A stretch of DNA of 64,000 nt from Ptiloglossa arizonensis (Eukaryota; Arthropoda; Insecta; Hymenoptera; Colletidae): contig NW_027478536.1 in the NCBI RefSeq assembly GCF_051014685.1, positions 806,001-870,000 on the forward strand, written 5' to 3'. The notes beneath the pieces are model-generated. The model had not been told where the DNA came from. It saw only the letters and a program-made list of their open reading frames with translations, and did not search any database. Below are positions 1-11,831 of the stretch, piece by piece; the first letter of the stretch is position 1, and each line of letters begins with the position of its first letter. The position numbers were made by a program, and so were the translations under genes.

Positions 1-18
1 TTGCTCTAGACCATAGTA

Positions 19-195
19 GTTATTGGTTTCGAGTATCAGACTTGCGAAAATTTTGATGGTTTCTCAACCACTCATTAACTTCAAACTCCAATATCTCGCG
101 AACGGACTGACGAACACGAGAAATTCCTGTTGCATCTGAAAGTTGAAACTCGCCCGATTACAACGGTATGGGTATTTTTGCTCTAGACCATAGTA
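19..195 (+). repeat. Representative satellite monomer (177 bp)
   Basis: This is the first complete monomer in the window, counted from 'gttattgg' at 19 to the next at 196, so exactly 177 bp. It shows the parts common to the family: a GAAAATTTT A/T tract, a short inverted repeat around 'ggtttctcaacca', the CpG-rich 'tctcgcgaacgg' core, and the pyrimidine-rich 'tatttttgctctagacc' end. This copy has the variants 'ggactgacgaacacgag' and 'gttgaaact', which mark position 1 of the 9-monomer higher-order unit. The start point of a tandem repeat is arbitrary; this phase was chosen because the motif is conserved throughout. Confidence 0.95.
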
Positions 196-1611
196 GTTAT
201 TGGTTTCGAGTATCAGACTTGCGAAAATTTTGATGGTTTCTCAACCACTCCTTAACTTCAAACTCCAATATCTCGCGAACGGACTGACGAACACGAGAAA
301 TTCCTGTTGCATCTGAAAGATGAAACTCGCCCGATTACAACGGTATGGGTATTTTTGCTCTAGACCATAGTAGTTATTGGTTTCGAGTATCAGACTTGCG
401 AAAACTTTGATGGTTTCTCAACCATTCCTTAACTTCAAACTCCCATATCTCGCGAACGGATTGACGAACTCGAGAAATTCCTGATGCATCTGAAAGCAGA
501 AACTCTCCCGATTACAACGGTATGGGTATTTTTGCTCTAGACCATAGTAGTTATTGGTTTCGAGTATCAGACATGCGAAAATTTTGATGGTTTCTCAACC
601 ATTCTTTAACTTCAAACTCCAATATCTCGCGAACGGATTGACGAACTCGAGAAATTCCTGTTGCATCTGAAAGTAGAAACCCGCCCCATTACAATGGTGT
701 GTGTACTTTTCCCCGAGGCCATTCCAGTTATTGGTTTCGAGTATCAGACTTGCGAAAATTTTGATGGTTTCTCAACCATCTCTTAAATCCAAACTCCGAT
801 ATTTCGCGAACGGATTCACGAACCCGAAAAATTTCTGTTGCATCTGAAAGTAGAAACTTGCCCGAATACATTGGTGAGTGTACTTTTCCCCTAGGCCATT
901 CCAGTTATTGGTTTCGAGTATCAGACTTGCGAAAGTTTTGATGGTTTCTCAACCATTCCTTAACTTCAAACTCCAATATCTCGCGAACGGACTGACGAAC
1001 TCGAGAAATTCCTGTTGCATCTGAAACTTGAAGCTTGCCCGATTACATTGGTGAGTGTACTTTTCCCCTAGGCCATTCCAGTTATTGGTTTCGATTATCA
1101 GACTTGCGAAAGTTTTGATGGTTTCTCAACCATTCCTTAACTTCAAACTCCAATATCTCGCGAACGGACTGACGAACTCGAGAAATTCCTGTTGCATCTG
1201 AAACTTGAAGCTTGCCCGATTACATTGGTGAGTGTACTTTTCCCCTAGGCCATTCCAGTTATTGGTTTCGAGTATCAGACTTGCGAAAACTTTGATGGTT
1301 TCTCAACCATTCCTTAACTTCAAACTCCCATATCTCGCTAACGGATTGAGGAGCTCGAGAAATTCCTGTTGCATATGAAAGTAGAAACTCGCCCGATTAC
1401 ATAGGTATGTGTATTTTTCCCCTAGGCCTTTGTAGTTATTGGTTTCGTGTATCAGACTTGGGAAAATTTTGATTGTTCCTCAACCGTTCCTTAATTTCAA
1501 ACTCCCATATCTCGCGAACGGATTGACGAGCTCGAGAAATTCCTGTTGCATCTGGAAGAAGAAACTCTCCCGATTACAACGGTATGTGTATTTTTGCCCT
1601 AGGCCATAGTA
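19..1611 (+). repeat. 9-mer HOR unit, copy 1
   Basis: Nine successive monomers (1593 bp) whose private variants occur in the same order as in the units at 4441 and 6034. Diagnostic states include 'gggtatttttgctctagacc', 'cctgatgcatctgaaagcag', 'gacatgcgaaaatttt', 'aatccaaactccgatatttc' and two successive 'cttgaagcttgcccg' monomers. It is displaced 4422 bp (25 monomers minus 3 bp) from copy 2. A few private differences are visible, such as 'cactcattaac' near 60 and 'tttcgattatcag' near 1090. The unrelated-looking monomers between this and the next copy (about 3.1-4.4 kb) show that it was separated from its sisters by later insertion or rearrangement. Confidence 0.9.
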
Positions 1612-1940
1612 GTTATTGGTTGCGAGTATCAGACTTGGGAAAATTTTGATGGTTTCTCAGCCATTCCTTAACTTCAAACTCCCATATCTCGCGATCGGAT
1701 TGACGAACTCGAGAAATTCCTGTTGCATCTGAAAGTAGAAACTCGCGCGATTACAAAGGTATGTGTATTTTTCTCCTAGGCCATAGTAGTTATTGGTTTC
1801 GAGTATCAGACTTGCGAAAATTGTGATTGTTTCTCAACCGTTCCTTAATTCCAAACTCCCATATCTCGCGAACGGATTGACGAGCTCGAGAAATTCCTGT
1901 TGCATCTGAAAGTAGAAACTCGCCCGATTACAAAGGTATG
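1612..1940 (+). repeat. Flank of 9-mer copy 1 shared with 7.6-7.95 kb
   Basis: Sequence continuing from the 9-mer unit that still matches 7627-7955 at an offset of 6015 bp. It includes the marker 'ggttgcgagtatcagac' and a monomer with 'aaaattgtgattgtttctcaaccg'. Homology at this offset breaks near 1940, where 'caaaggt' here faces 'cataggt' there. It then resumes at an offset of 6193 bp, one extra monomer, from about 2101. Confidence 0.75.
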
Positions 1941-2100
1941 TGTATTTTTCCCCTAGGCCTTTGTAGTTATTGGTTTCGAGTATCATACTTGCGAAAATTT
2001 GATGGTTTCTCGACCACTCCTTAACTTCAAACTCCCATATCTCGCGAACGGATTGACGAACTCGAGAAATTCCTGTTGCATCTGAAAGTAGAAACTCGCC

Positions 2101-3080
2101 CGATTACAAAGGTATGTGTATTTTCCCCTGGGCCACAGTAGTTATTGGTTTCGAGTATCAGACTTCCGAAACTTTTGATGGTTTCTCAACCGTTCCTTAA
2201 TTTCAAACTCCCATATCTCGCGAACGGATTGACGAGCTCGAGAAATTCCTGTTGCATCTGAAAGTAGAAACTCGCCCGATTTCAAAGGTATGTGTATTTT
2301 TCCCCTAGGCCTTTGTAGATATTGGTTTCGAGTATCAGACTTGGGAAAATTTTGATGGTTTCTCAACCATTCCTTAACTTCAAACTCCCATATCTCGCGA
2401 TCGGATTGACGAACTCGAGAAATTCCTGTTGCATCTGAAAGTAGAAACTCGCGCGATTACAAAGGTATGTGTATTTTTGTCCTAGGCCATAGTAGTTATT
2501 GGTTTCGAGTATCAGACTTACGAAAATTTTGATGGTTTCTCAACCATTCCTTAATTTCAAACTCCCATATCTCGCGAACGGATTGACGAACTCGAGAAAT
2601 TCCTGTTGCATCTGAAAGTAGAAACTCGCCCGATTACAGAGGTATGTGTATTTTTCCCCTAGGCCTTTGTAGTTATTGGTTTCGAGTATCAGACTTGCGA
2701 AAATTTTGATGGTTTCTCGACCACTCCTTAACTTCAAACTCCCATATCTCGCGAACGGATTGACGAACTCGAGAAATTCCTGTTGCATCTGAAAGTAGAA
2801 ACTCGCGCGATTACAAAGGTATGTGTATTTTTCTCCTAGGCCATAGTAGTTATTGGTTTCGAGTATCTGACTTGCGAAAATTTTGATGGTTTCTCAACCA
2901 TTCCTTAATTTCAAACTCCCATATCTCGCGAACGGATTGACGAGCTCGAGAAATTCCTGTTTCATCTGAAAGTAGAAACTCGCCCGATTACAAAGGTATG
3001 TGTATTTTTCCCCTAGGCCTTTGTAGTTATTGGTTTCGAGTATCAGACTTGCGAAAATTTTGATGGTTTCTCAACCACTC
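2101..3080 (+). repeat. Block matching 8294-9273 (offset 6193 bp)
   Basis: About 5.5 monomers with the same variant order as the start of the 10-mer unit at 8294. They include 'tattttcccctgggccacag', 'gacttccgaaacttttgatgg' and 'ttacagaggtatg'. The match ends near 3080, where this copy has 'ccgtaacttcatacaccc' and the other has the common form. Apparent open frames here run on the minus strand because one frame has lost its recurrent TGA where 'ctcaacc' became 'ctcgacc'. They are not regarded as genes. Confidence 0.85.
2355..2370. other. Recurrent short inverted repeat in the monomer (example)
   Basis: ATGGTT-TCTC-AACCAT is a perfect 6-bp inverted repeat with a 4-base loop, lying just after the GAAAATTTT tract. 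The intact form recurs in a large share of monomers throughout the window. Others have one-arm changes ('aaccact', 'aagcatt'), or loop changes that keep the stem ('tcgc'). Some right-hand copies make a longer 7-bp stem ('atggtttctaaaccat', for example 54543-54558, 55098-55113, 61366-61381 and 63313-63328). Whether it folds or binds protein is unknown. Confidence 0.7.
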
Positions 3081-4440
3081 CGTAACTTCATACACCCATA
3101 CCTCGCGAACAGATTGACGAACTCGAGAAATTCCTACTGCATCTGAAGGCAGAAACTCGCCCGATTACAATGGTGTGTGTACTTTTACCCTAGGCCATTC
3201 CAGTTATTGGTTTCGAGTATCAGACTTGCGAAAATTTTGATTGTTTGTCAACCATTCCATAACTTCAAACTCCCATATCTCGCGAACGGATTGACGAATT
3301 CGCAAAATTTCTGTTGCATCTGAAAGTAGAAACTCGCCTGATTACAACGGTATGTGTATTTTTCCCCTAGGCCATTGTAGTTATTGGTTTCGAGTATCAG
3401 ACTTACGAAAATTTTGATGGTTTCTCAACCATTCCTTAACTTCAAACTCCCATATCTCGCGAACGGATTGACGAACTCGAGAAATTCCCGTTGCATCTGA
3501 AAGCAGAAGCTCTCCCGATTACAACGGTATGTGTATTTTTCCCCTAGGCCGTTATAGTTATTTGTTTCGAATATCAGACTTGCGAAAATTTTGATGGTTT
3601 CTCACCATCTCTTAACTCCAAACTCCGACATTTCGCGAACGGATTCACGAATCCGAAAAATTTCTGTTGCATCTGAAAGTAGAAACTCGCCCGATTACAA
3701 TGGTGTGTGTACTTTTCCCCGAGGCCATTCCAGTTATTGGTTTCGAGTATCAGACTTGCGAAAATTTTGATGGTTTCTCAACCATCTCATAAATCCAAAC
3801 TCCGATATTTCGCGAACGGATTCACGAACCAGAAAAATTTCTGTTGCATCTGAAAGTAGAAACTCGCCCGATTACAATGGTGTGTGTACTTTTCCCCGAG
3901 GCCATTCCAGTTATTGGTTTCGAGTAACAGACTTGCGAAAATTTTAATGGACTCTCAACCATTCCTTAAATTCAAACTCCCATATCTCGCGAACCGGTTG
4001 AAGAACTCGAGAAATTCCTGTTGCATCTGAAAGCTGAAACTCGCCCGATTACAACGGTATGGGTATTTTTGCTCTAGACCATAGTAGTTGTTGGTTTCGA
4101 GTATCAGACTTGCGAAAACTTTGATGGTTTCTCAACCATTCCTTAACTTCAAACTCCCATATCTCGCGAACGAATTGACAAACTCGAGAAACTCCTGTTG
4201 CATCTGAAAGTAGAAACTTGCCCGATTACATTGGTGAGTGTACTTTTCCCCTAGGCCATTCCAGTTATTGGTTTCGAGTATCAGACTTGCGAAAGTTTTG
4301 ATGGTTTCTCAACCATTCCTTAACATCAAACTCCAATATCTCGCGAACGGATTGACGAACTCGAGAAATTCCTGTTGCATCTGAAAGTAGAAACCCGCCC
4401 CATTACAATGGTGTGTGTACTTTTCCCCTAGGCCATTCCA
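3081..4440 (+). repeat. Mixed satellite monomers between HOR blocks
   Basis: About eight monomers that do not follow the neighbouring 9-mer or 10-mer order. Several have 'ccccgaggccattccag', 'aaatccaaactccgatatttc' and 'gattcacgaacc' states, seen elsewhere only at one position of the 9-mer. Others carry 'ccggttgaagaactcg' or 'gttgttgg'. I see only satellite sequence here, with no gene. Confidence 0.8.
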
Positions 4441-6033
4441 GTTACTGGTTTCGAGTATCAGACTTTCGAAAATTTTGATGGTTTCTCAACCACTCCTTAA
4501 CTTCAAACTCCAATATCTCGCGAACGGACTGACGAACACGAGAAATTCCTGTTGCATCTGAAAGTTGAAACTCGCCCGATTACAACGGTATGGGTATTTT
4601 TGCTCTAGACCATAGTAGTTATTGGTTTCGAGTATCAGACTTGCGAAAATTTTGATGGTTTCTCAACCACTCCTTAACTTCAAACTCCAATATCTCGCGA
4701 ACGGACTGACGAACACGAGAAATTCCTGTTGCATCTGAAAGATGAAAATCGCCCGATTACAACGGTATGGGTATTTTTGCTCTAGACCATAGTAGTTATT
4801 GGTTTCGAGTATCAGACTTGCGAAAACTTTGATGGTTTCTCAACCATTCCTTAACTTCAAACTCCCATATCTCGCGAACGGATTGACGAACTCGAGAAAT
4901 TCCTGATGCATCTGAAAGCAGAAACTCTCCCGATTACAACGGTATGGGTATTTTTGCTCTAGACCATAGTAGTTATTGGTTTCGAGTATCAGACATGCGA
5001 AAATTTTGATGGTTTCTCAACCATTCTTTAACTTCAAACTCCAATATCTCGCGAACGGATTGACGAACTCGAGAAATTCCTGTTGCATCTGAAAGTAGAA
5101 ACCCGCCCCATTACAATGGTGTGTGTACTTTTCCCCGAGGCCATTCCAGTTATTGGTTTCGAGTATCGTACTTGCGAAAATTTTGATGGTTTCTCAACCA
5201 TCTCTTAAATCCAAACTCCGATATTTCGCGAACGGATTCACGAACCCGAAAAATTTCTGTTGCATCTGAAAGTAGAAACTTGCCCGAATACATTGGTGAG
5301 TGTACTTTTCCCCTAGGCCATTCCAGTTATTGGTTTCGAGTATCAGACTTGCGAAAGTTTTGATGGTTTCTCAACCATTCCTTAACTTCAAACTCCAATA
5401 TCTCGCGAACGGACTGACGAACTCGAGAAATTCCTGTTGCATCTGAAACTTGAAGCTTGCCCGATTACATTGGTGAGTGTACTTTTCCCCTAGGCCATTC
5501 CAGTTATTGGTTTCGAGTATCAGACTTGCGAAAGTTTTGATGGTTTCTCAACCATTCCTTAACTTCAAACTCCAATATCTCGCGAACGGACTGACGAACT
5601 CGAGAAATTCCTGTTGCATCTGAAACTTGAAGCTTGCCCGATTACATTGGTGAGTGTACTTTTCCCCTAGGCCATTCCAGTTATTGGTTTCGAGTATCAG
5701 ACTTGCGAAAACTTTGATGGTTTCTCAACCATTCCTTAACTTCAAACTCCCATATCTCGCTAACGGATTGAGGAGCTCGAGAAATTCCTGTTGCATATGA
5801 AAGTAGAAACTCGCCCGATTACATAGGTATGTGTATTTTTCCCCTAGGCCTTTGTAGTTATTGGTTTCGTGTATCAGACTTGGGAAAATTTTGATTGTTT
5901 CTCAACCGTTCCTTAATTTCAAACTCCCATATCTCGCGAACGGATTGACGAGCTCGAGAAATTCCTGTTGCATCTGAAAGTAGAAACCCGCCCCATTACA
6001 ATGGTGTGTGTACTTTTCCCCTAGGCCATTCCA
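4441..6033 (+). repeat. 9-mer HOR unit, copy 2
   Basis: Nine monomers, exactly 1593 bp, starting at 'gttactgg', a marker shared only with position 6034. It has the same monomer order as the units at 19 and 6034. It is directly followed by copy 3, so it forms a true tandem HOR. Private changes include 'gatgaaaatcg' near 4744 and 'gagtatcgtacttg' near 5160. Monomers 6 and 7 (from 5326 and 5503) are nearly identical to each other, indicating a local one-monomer duplication that predates the HOR. Confidence 0.93.
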
Positions 6034-7626
6034 GTTACTGGTTTCGAGTATCAGACTTTCGAAAATTTTGATGGTTTCTCAACCACTCCTTAACTTCAAA
6101 CTCCAATATCTCGCGAACGGACTGACGAACACGAGAAATTCCTGTTGCATCTGAAAGTTGAAACTCGCCCGATTACAACGGTATGGGTATTTTTGCTCTA
6201 GACCATAGTAGTTATTGGTTTCGAGTATCAGACTTGCGAAAATTTTGATGGTTTCTCAACCACTCCTTAACTTCAAACTCCAATATCTCGCGAACGGACT
6301 GACGAACACGAGAAATTCCTGTTGCATCTGAAAGATGAAACTCGCCCGATTACAACGGTATGGGTATTTTTGCTCTAGACCATAGTAGTTATTGGTTTCG
6401 AGTATCAGACTTGCGAAAACTTTGATGGTTTCTCAACCATTCCTTAACTTCAAACTCCCATATCTCGCGAACGGATTGACGAACTCGAGAAATTCCTGAT
6501 GCATCTGAAAGCAGAAACTCTCCCGATTACAACGGTATGGGTATTTTTGCTCTAGACCATAGTAGTTATTGGTTTCGAGTATCAGACATGCGAAAATTTT
6601 GATGGTTTCTCAACCATTCTTTAACTTCAAACTCCAATATCTCGCGAACGGATTGACGAACTCGAGAAATTCCTGTTGCATCTGAAAGTAGAAACCCGCC
6701 CCATTACAATGGTGTGTGTACTTTTCCCCGAGGCCATTCCAGTTATTGGTTTCGAGTATCAGACTTGCGAAAATTTTGATGGTTTCTCAACCATCTCTTA
6801 AATCCAAACTCCGATATTTCGCGAACGGATTCACGAACCCGAAAAATTTCTGTTGCATCTGAAAGTAGAAACTTGCCCGAATACATTGGTGAGTGTACTT
6901 TTCCCCTAGGCCATTCCAGTTATTGGTTTCGAGTATCAGACTTGCGAAAGTTTTGATGGTTTCTCAACCATTCCTTAACTTCAAACTCCAATATCTCGCG
7001 AACGGACTGACGAACTCGAGAAATTCCTGTTGCATCTGAAACTTGAAGCTTGCCCGATTACATTGGTGAGTGTACTTTTCCCCTAGGCCATTCCAGTTAT
7101 TGGTTTCGAGTATCAGACTTGCGAAAGTTTTGATGGTTTCTCAACCATTCCTTAACTTCAAACTCCAATATCTCGCGAACGGACTGACGAACTCGAGAAA
7201 TTCCTGTTGCATCTGAAACTTGAAGCTTGCCCGATTACATTGGTGAGTGTACTTTTCCCCTAGGCCATTCCAGTTATTGGTTTCGAGTATCAGACTTGCG
7301 AAAACTTTGATGGTTTCTCAACCATTCCTTAACTTCAAACTCCCATATCTCGCTAACGGATTGAGGAGCTCGAGAAATTCCTGTTGCATATGAAAGTAGA
7401 AACTCGCCCGATTACATAGGTATGTGTATTTTTCCCCTAGGCCTTTGTAGTTATTGGTTTCGTGTATCAGACTTGGGAAAATTTTGATTGTTTCTCAACC
7501 GTTCCTTAATTTCAAACTCCCATATCTCGCGAACGGATTGACGAGCTCGAGAAATTCCTGTTGCATCTGGAAGAAGAAACTCTCCCGATTACAACGGTAT
7601 GTGTATTTTTGCCCTAGGCCATAGTA
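6034..7626 (+). repeat. 9-mer HOR unit, copy 3
   Basis: Nine monomers starting at 'gttactgg', 1593 bp after copy 2 and ending at the 'gttattggttgcg' monomer at 7627. Every diagnostic variant of copy 2 checked by eye is present in the same order. Copy 3 rather than copy 2 shares its right flank with copy 1 (offset 6015 bp). This suggests that copy 2 arose by a tandem duplication of the whole unit. Confidence 0.93.
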
Positions 7627-8293
7627 GTTATTGGTTGCGAGTATCAGACTTGGGAAAATTTTGATGGTTTCTCAGCCATTCCTTAACTTCAAACTCCCAT
7701 ATCTCGCGATCGGATTGACGAACTCGAGAAATTCCTGTTGCATCTGAAAGTAGAAACTCGCGCGATTACAAAGGTATGTGTATTTTTCTCCTAGGCCATA
7801 GTAGTTATTGGTTTCGAGTATCAGACTTGCGAAAATTGTGATTGTTTCTCAACCGTTCCTTAATTTCAAACTCCCATATCTCGCGAACGGATTGACGAGC
7901 TCGAGAAATTCCTGTTGCATCTGAAAGTAGAAACTCGCCCGATTACATAGGTATGTGTATTTTTCCCCTAGGCCTTTGTAGTTATTGGTTTCGTGTATCA
8001 GACTTGGGAAAATTTTGATTGTCTCTCAACCGTTCCTTAATTTCAAACTCCCATATCTCGCGAACGGATTGACGAGCTCGAGAAATTCCTGTTGCATCTG
8101 AAAGTAGAAACTCGCCCGATTACATAGGTATGTGTATTTTTCCCCTAGGCCTTTGTAGTTATTGGTTTCGTGTATAAGACTTGGGAAAATTTTGATGGTT
8201 TCTCAACCATTCCTTAACTTCAAACTCCCATATCTCGCGAACGGATTGACGAGCTCGAGAAATTCCTGTTGCATCTGAAAGTAGAAACTCGCC
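7627..8293 (+). repeat. Satellite monomers linking 9-mer and 10-mer blocks
   Basis: About four monomers. The first part matches the right flank of 9-mer copy 1, and monomers from about 7350 to 8060 recur at about 11950-12660 (offset 4599 bp, 26 monomers minus 3 bp). The states 'ggttgcgag', 'cgtgtatcagacttggg' and 'gattgtctctcaaccg' mark them. No gene is present. Confidence 0.8.
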
Positions 8294-10062
8294 CGATTAC
8301 AAAGGTATGTGTATTTTCCCCTGGGCCACAGTAGTTATTGGTTTCGAGTATCAGACTTCCGAAACTTTTGATGGTTTCTCAACCGTTCCTTAATTTCAAA
8401 CTCCCATATCTCGCTAACGGATTGACGAGCTCAAGAAATTCCTGTTGCATCTGAAAGTAGAAACTCGCCCGATTTCAAAGGTATGTGTATTTTTCCCCTA
8501 GGCCTTTGTAGTTATTGGTTTCGAGTATCAGACTTGGGAAAATTTTGATGGTTTCTCAACCATTCCTTAACTTCAAACTCCCATATCTCGCGATCGGATT
8601 GACGAACTGGAGAAATTCCTGTTGCATCTGAAAGTAGAAACTCGCGCGATTACAAAGGTATGTGTACTTTTGTCCTAGGCCATAGTAGTTATTGGTTTCG
8701 AGTATCAGACTTACGAAAATTTTGATGGTTTCTCAACCATTCCTTAATTTCAAACTCCCATATCTCGCGAACGGATTGACGAACTTGAGAAATTCCTGTT
8801 GCATCTGAAAGTAGAAACTCGCCCGATTACAGAGGTATGTGTATTTTTCCCCTAGGCCTTTGTAGTTATTGGTTTCGAGTATCAGACTTGCGAAAATTTT
8901 GATGGTTTCTCGACCACTCCTTAACTTCAAACTCCCATATCTCGCGAACGGATTGACGAACTCGAGAAATTCCTGTTGCATCTGAAAGTAGAAACTCGCG
9001 CGATTACAAAAGTATGTGTATTTTTCTCCTAGGCCATAGTAGTTATTGGTTTCGAGTATCTGACTTCCGAAAATTTTGATGGTTTCTCAACCATTCCTTA
9101 ATTTCAAACTCCCATATCTCGCGAACGGATTGACGAGCTCGAGAAATTCCTGTTTCATCTGAAAGTAGAAACTCGCTCGATTACAAAGGTATGTGTATTT
9201 TTCCCCTAGGCCTTTGTAGTTATTGGTTTCGAGTATCAGACTTGCGAAAATTTTGATGGTTTCTCAACCACTCCTTAACTTCAAACTCCCATATCTCGCG
9301 AACGGATTGACGAACTCGAGAAATTCCACTTGCATCTGAAAGTAGAAACTCGCCCGATTACAAAGGTATGTGTATTTTTCCCCTGGGCCACAGTAGTTAT
9401 TGGTTTCGAGTATCAGATTTGCGAAAATTGTGATTGTTTCTCAACCGTTCCTTAATTTCAAACTCCCATATCTCGCGAACGGATTGACGAGCTCGAGAAA
9501 TTCCTGTTGCATCTGAAAGTAGAAACTCGCCCGATTTCAAAGGTATGTGTATTTTTCCCCTAGGCCTTTGTAGTTATTGGTTTCGAGTATCAGACTTGGG
9601 AAAATTTTGATGGTTTCTCAGCCATTCCTTAACTTCAAACTCCTATATCTCGCGAAGGGATTGACGAACACGAGAAATTTCGGTTGCATCTGGAAGAAGA
9701 AACTCTCCCGATTACAACGGTGTGTGTATTTTTGCCCTAGGCCATAGTAGTTATTGGTTTCGAGTATCAGACTTACGAAAATTTTGATGGTTTCTCAACC
9801 ATTCCTTAATTTCAAACTCCCATATCTCGCGATCGGATTGACGAGCTCGAGAAATTCCTGTTGAATCTGAAAGTAGAAACTCGCCCGATTACAAAGGTAT
9901 GTGTATTTTTCCCCTAGGCCTTTGTAGTTATTGGTTTCGAGTATCATACTTGCGAAAATTTTGATGGTTTCTCGACCACTCCTTAACTTCAAACTCCCAT
10001 ATCTCGCGAACGGATTGACGAACTCGAGAAATTCCTGTTGCATCTGAAAGTAGAAACTCGCC
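8294..10062 (+). repeat. 10-mer HOR unit, copy 1 (1769 bp)
   Basis: Ten monomers beginning in 'cgattacaaaggtatgtg' before 'tattttcccctgggcc'. One monomer is 1 bp short, so the unit is 1769 bp rather than 1770. The same order repeats immediately at 10063. Diagnostic states include 'gaactggagaaattcc', 'ctgtttcatctg', 'aaattccacttgcatc' and 'aaatttcggttgcatctgg'. Its first half also occurs at 2101-3080. Confidence 0.93.
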
Positions 10063-11831
10063 CGATTACAAAGGTATGTGTATTTTCCCCTGGGCCACAG
10101 TAGTTATCGGTTTCGAGTATCAGACTTCCGAAACTTTTGATGGTTTCTCAACCGTTCCTTAATTTCAAACTCCCATATCTCGCTAACGGATTGACGAGCT
10201 CAAGAAATTCCTGTTGCATCTGAAAGTAGAAACTCGCCCGATTTCAAAGGTATGTGTATTTTTCCCCTAGGCCTTTGTAGTTATTGGTTTCGAGTATCAG
10301 ACTTGGGAAAATTTTGATGGTTTCTCAACCATTCCTTAACTTCAAACTCCCATATCTCGCGATCGGATTGACGAACTGGAGAAATTCCTGTTGCATCTGA
10401 AAGTAGAAACTCGCGCGATTACAAAGGTATGTGTATTTTTGTCCTAGGCCATAGTAGTTATTGGTTTCGAGTATCAGACTTACGAAAATTTTGATGGTTT
10501 CTCAACCATTCCTTAATTTCAAACTCCCATATCTCGCGAACGGATTGACGAACTTGAGAAATTCCTGTTGCATCTGAAAGTAGAAACTCGCCCGATTACG
10601 GAGGTATGTGTATTTTTCCCCTAGGCCTTTGTAGTTATTGGTTTCGAGTATCAGACTTGCGAAAATTTTGATGGTTTCTCGACCACTCCTTAACTTCAAA
10701 CTCCCATATCTCGCGAACGGATTGACGAACTCGAGAAATTCCTGTTGCATCTGAAAGTAGAAACTCGCGCGATTACAAAAGTATGTGTATTTTTCTCCTA
10801 GGCCATAGTAGTTATTGGTTTCGAGTATCTGACTTCCGAAAATTTTGATGGTTTCTCAACCATTCCTTAATTTCAAACTCCCATATCTCGCGAACGGATT
10901 GACGAGCTCGAGAAATTCCTGTTTCATCTGAAAGTAGAAACTCGCTCGATTACAAAGGTATGTGTATTTTTCCCCTAGGCCTTTGTAGTTATTGGTTTCG
11001 AGTATCAGACTTGCGAAAATTTTGATGGTTTCTCAACCACTCTTTAACTTCAAACTCCCATATCTCGCGAACGGATTGACGAACTCGAGAAATTCCACTT
11101 GCATCTGAAAGTAGAAACTCGCCCGATTACAAAGGTATGTGTATTTTTCCCCTGGGCCACAGTAGTTATTGGTTTCGAGTATCAGATTTGCGAAAATTGT
11201 GATTGTTTCTCAACCGTTCCTTAATTTCAAACTCCCATATCTCGCGAACGGATTGACGAGCTCGAGAAATTCCTGTTGCATCTGAAAGTAGAAACTCGCC
11301 CGATTTCAAAGGTATGTGTATTTTTCCCCTAGGCCTTTGTAGTTATTGGTTTCGAGTATCAGACTTGGGAAAATTTTGATGGTTTCTCAGCCATTCCTTA
11401 ACTTCAAACTCCTATATCTCGCGAAGGGATTGACGAACACGAGAAATTTCGGTTGCATCTGGAAGAAGAAACTCTCCCGATTACAACGGTGTGTGTATTT
11501 TTGCCCTAGGCCATAGTAGTTATTGGTTTCGAGTATCAGATTTACGAAAATTTTGATGGTTTCTCAACCATTCCTTAATTTCAAACTCCCATATCTCGCG
11601 ATCGGATTGACGAGCTCGAGAAATTCCTGTTGAATCTGAAAGTAGAAACTCACCCGATTACAAAGGTATGTGTATTTTTCCCCTAGGCCTTTGTAGTTAT
11701 TGGTTTCGAGTATCAGACTTGCGAAAATTTTGATGGTTTCTCGACCACTCCTTAACTTCAAACTCCCATATCTCGCGAACGGATAGACGAACTCGAGAAA
11801 TTCTTGTTGCATCTGAAAGTAGAAACTCGCC
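10063..11831 (+). repeat. 10-mer HOR unit, copy 2 (1769 bp)
   Basis: Direct tandem repeat of the preceding unit at an offset of 1769 bp. Only scattered substitutions were seen: 'ttacggagg' for 'ttacagagg' near 10600, 'ctctttaac' near 11040, and 'cagacttgcg' for 'catacttgcg' near 11717. A third unit begins at 11832 but diverges within one monomer ('gacttgcgaaaattgtgattatt'), so the tandem run stops at two. Confidence 0.93.
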
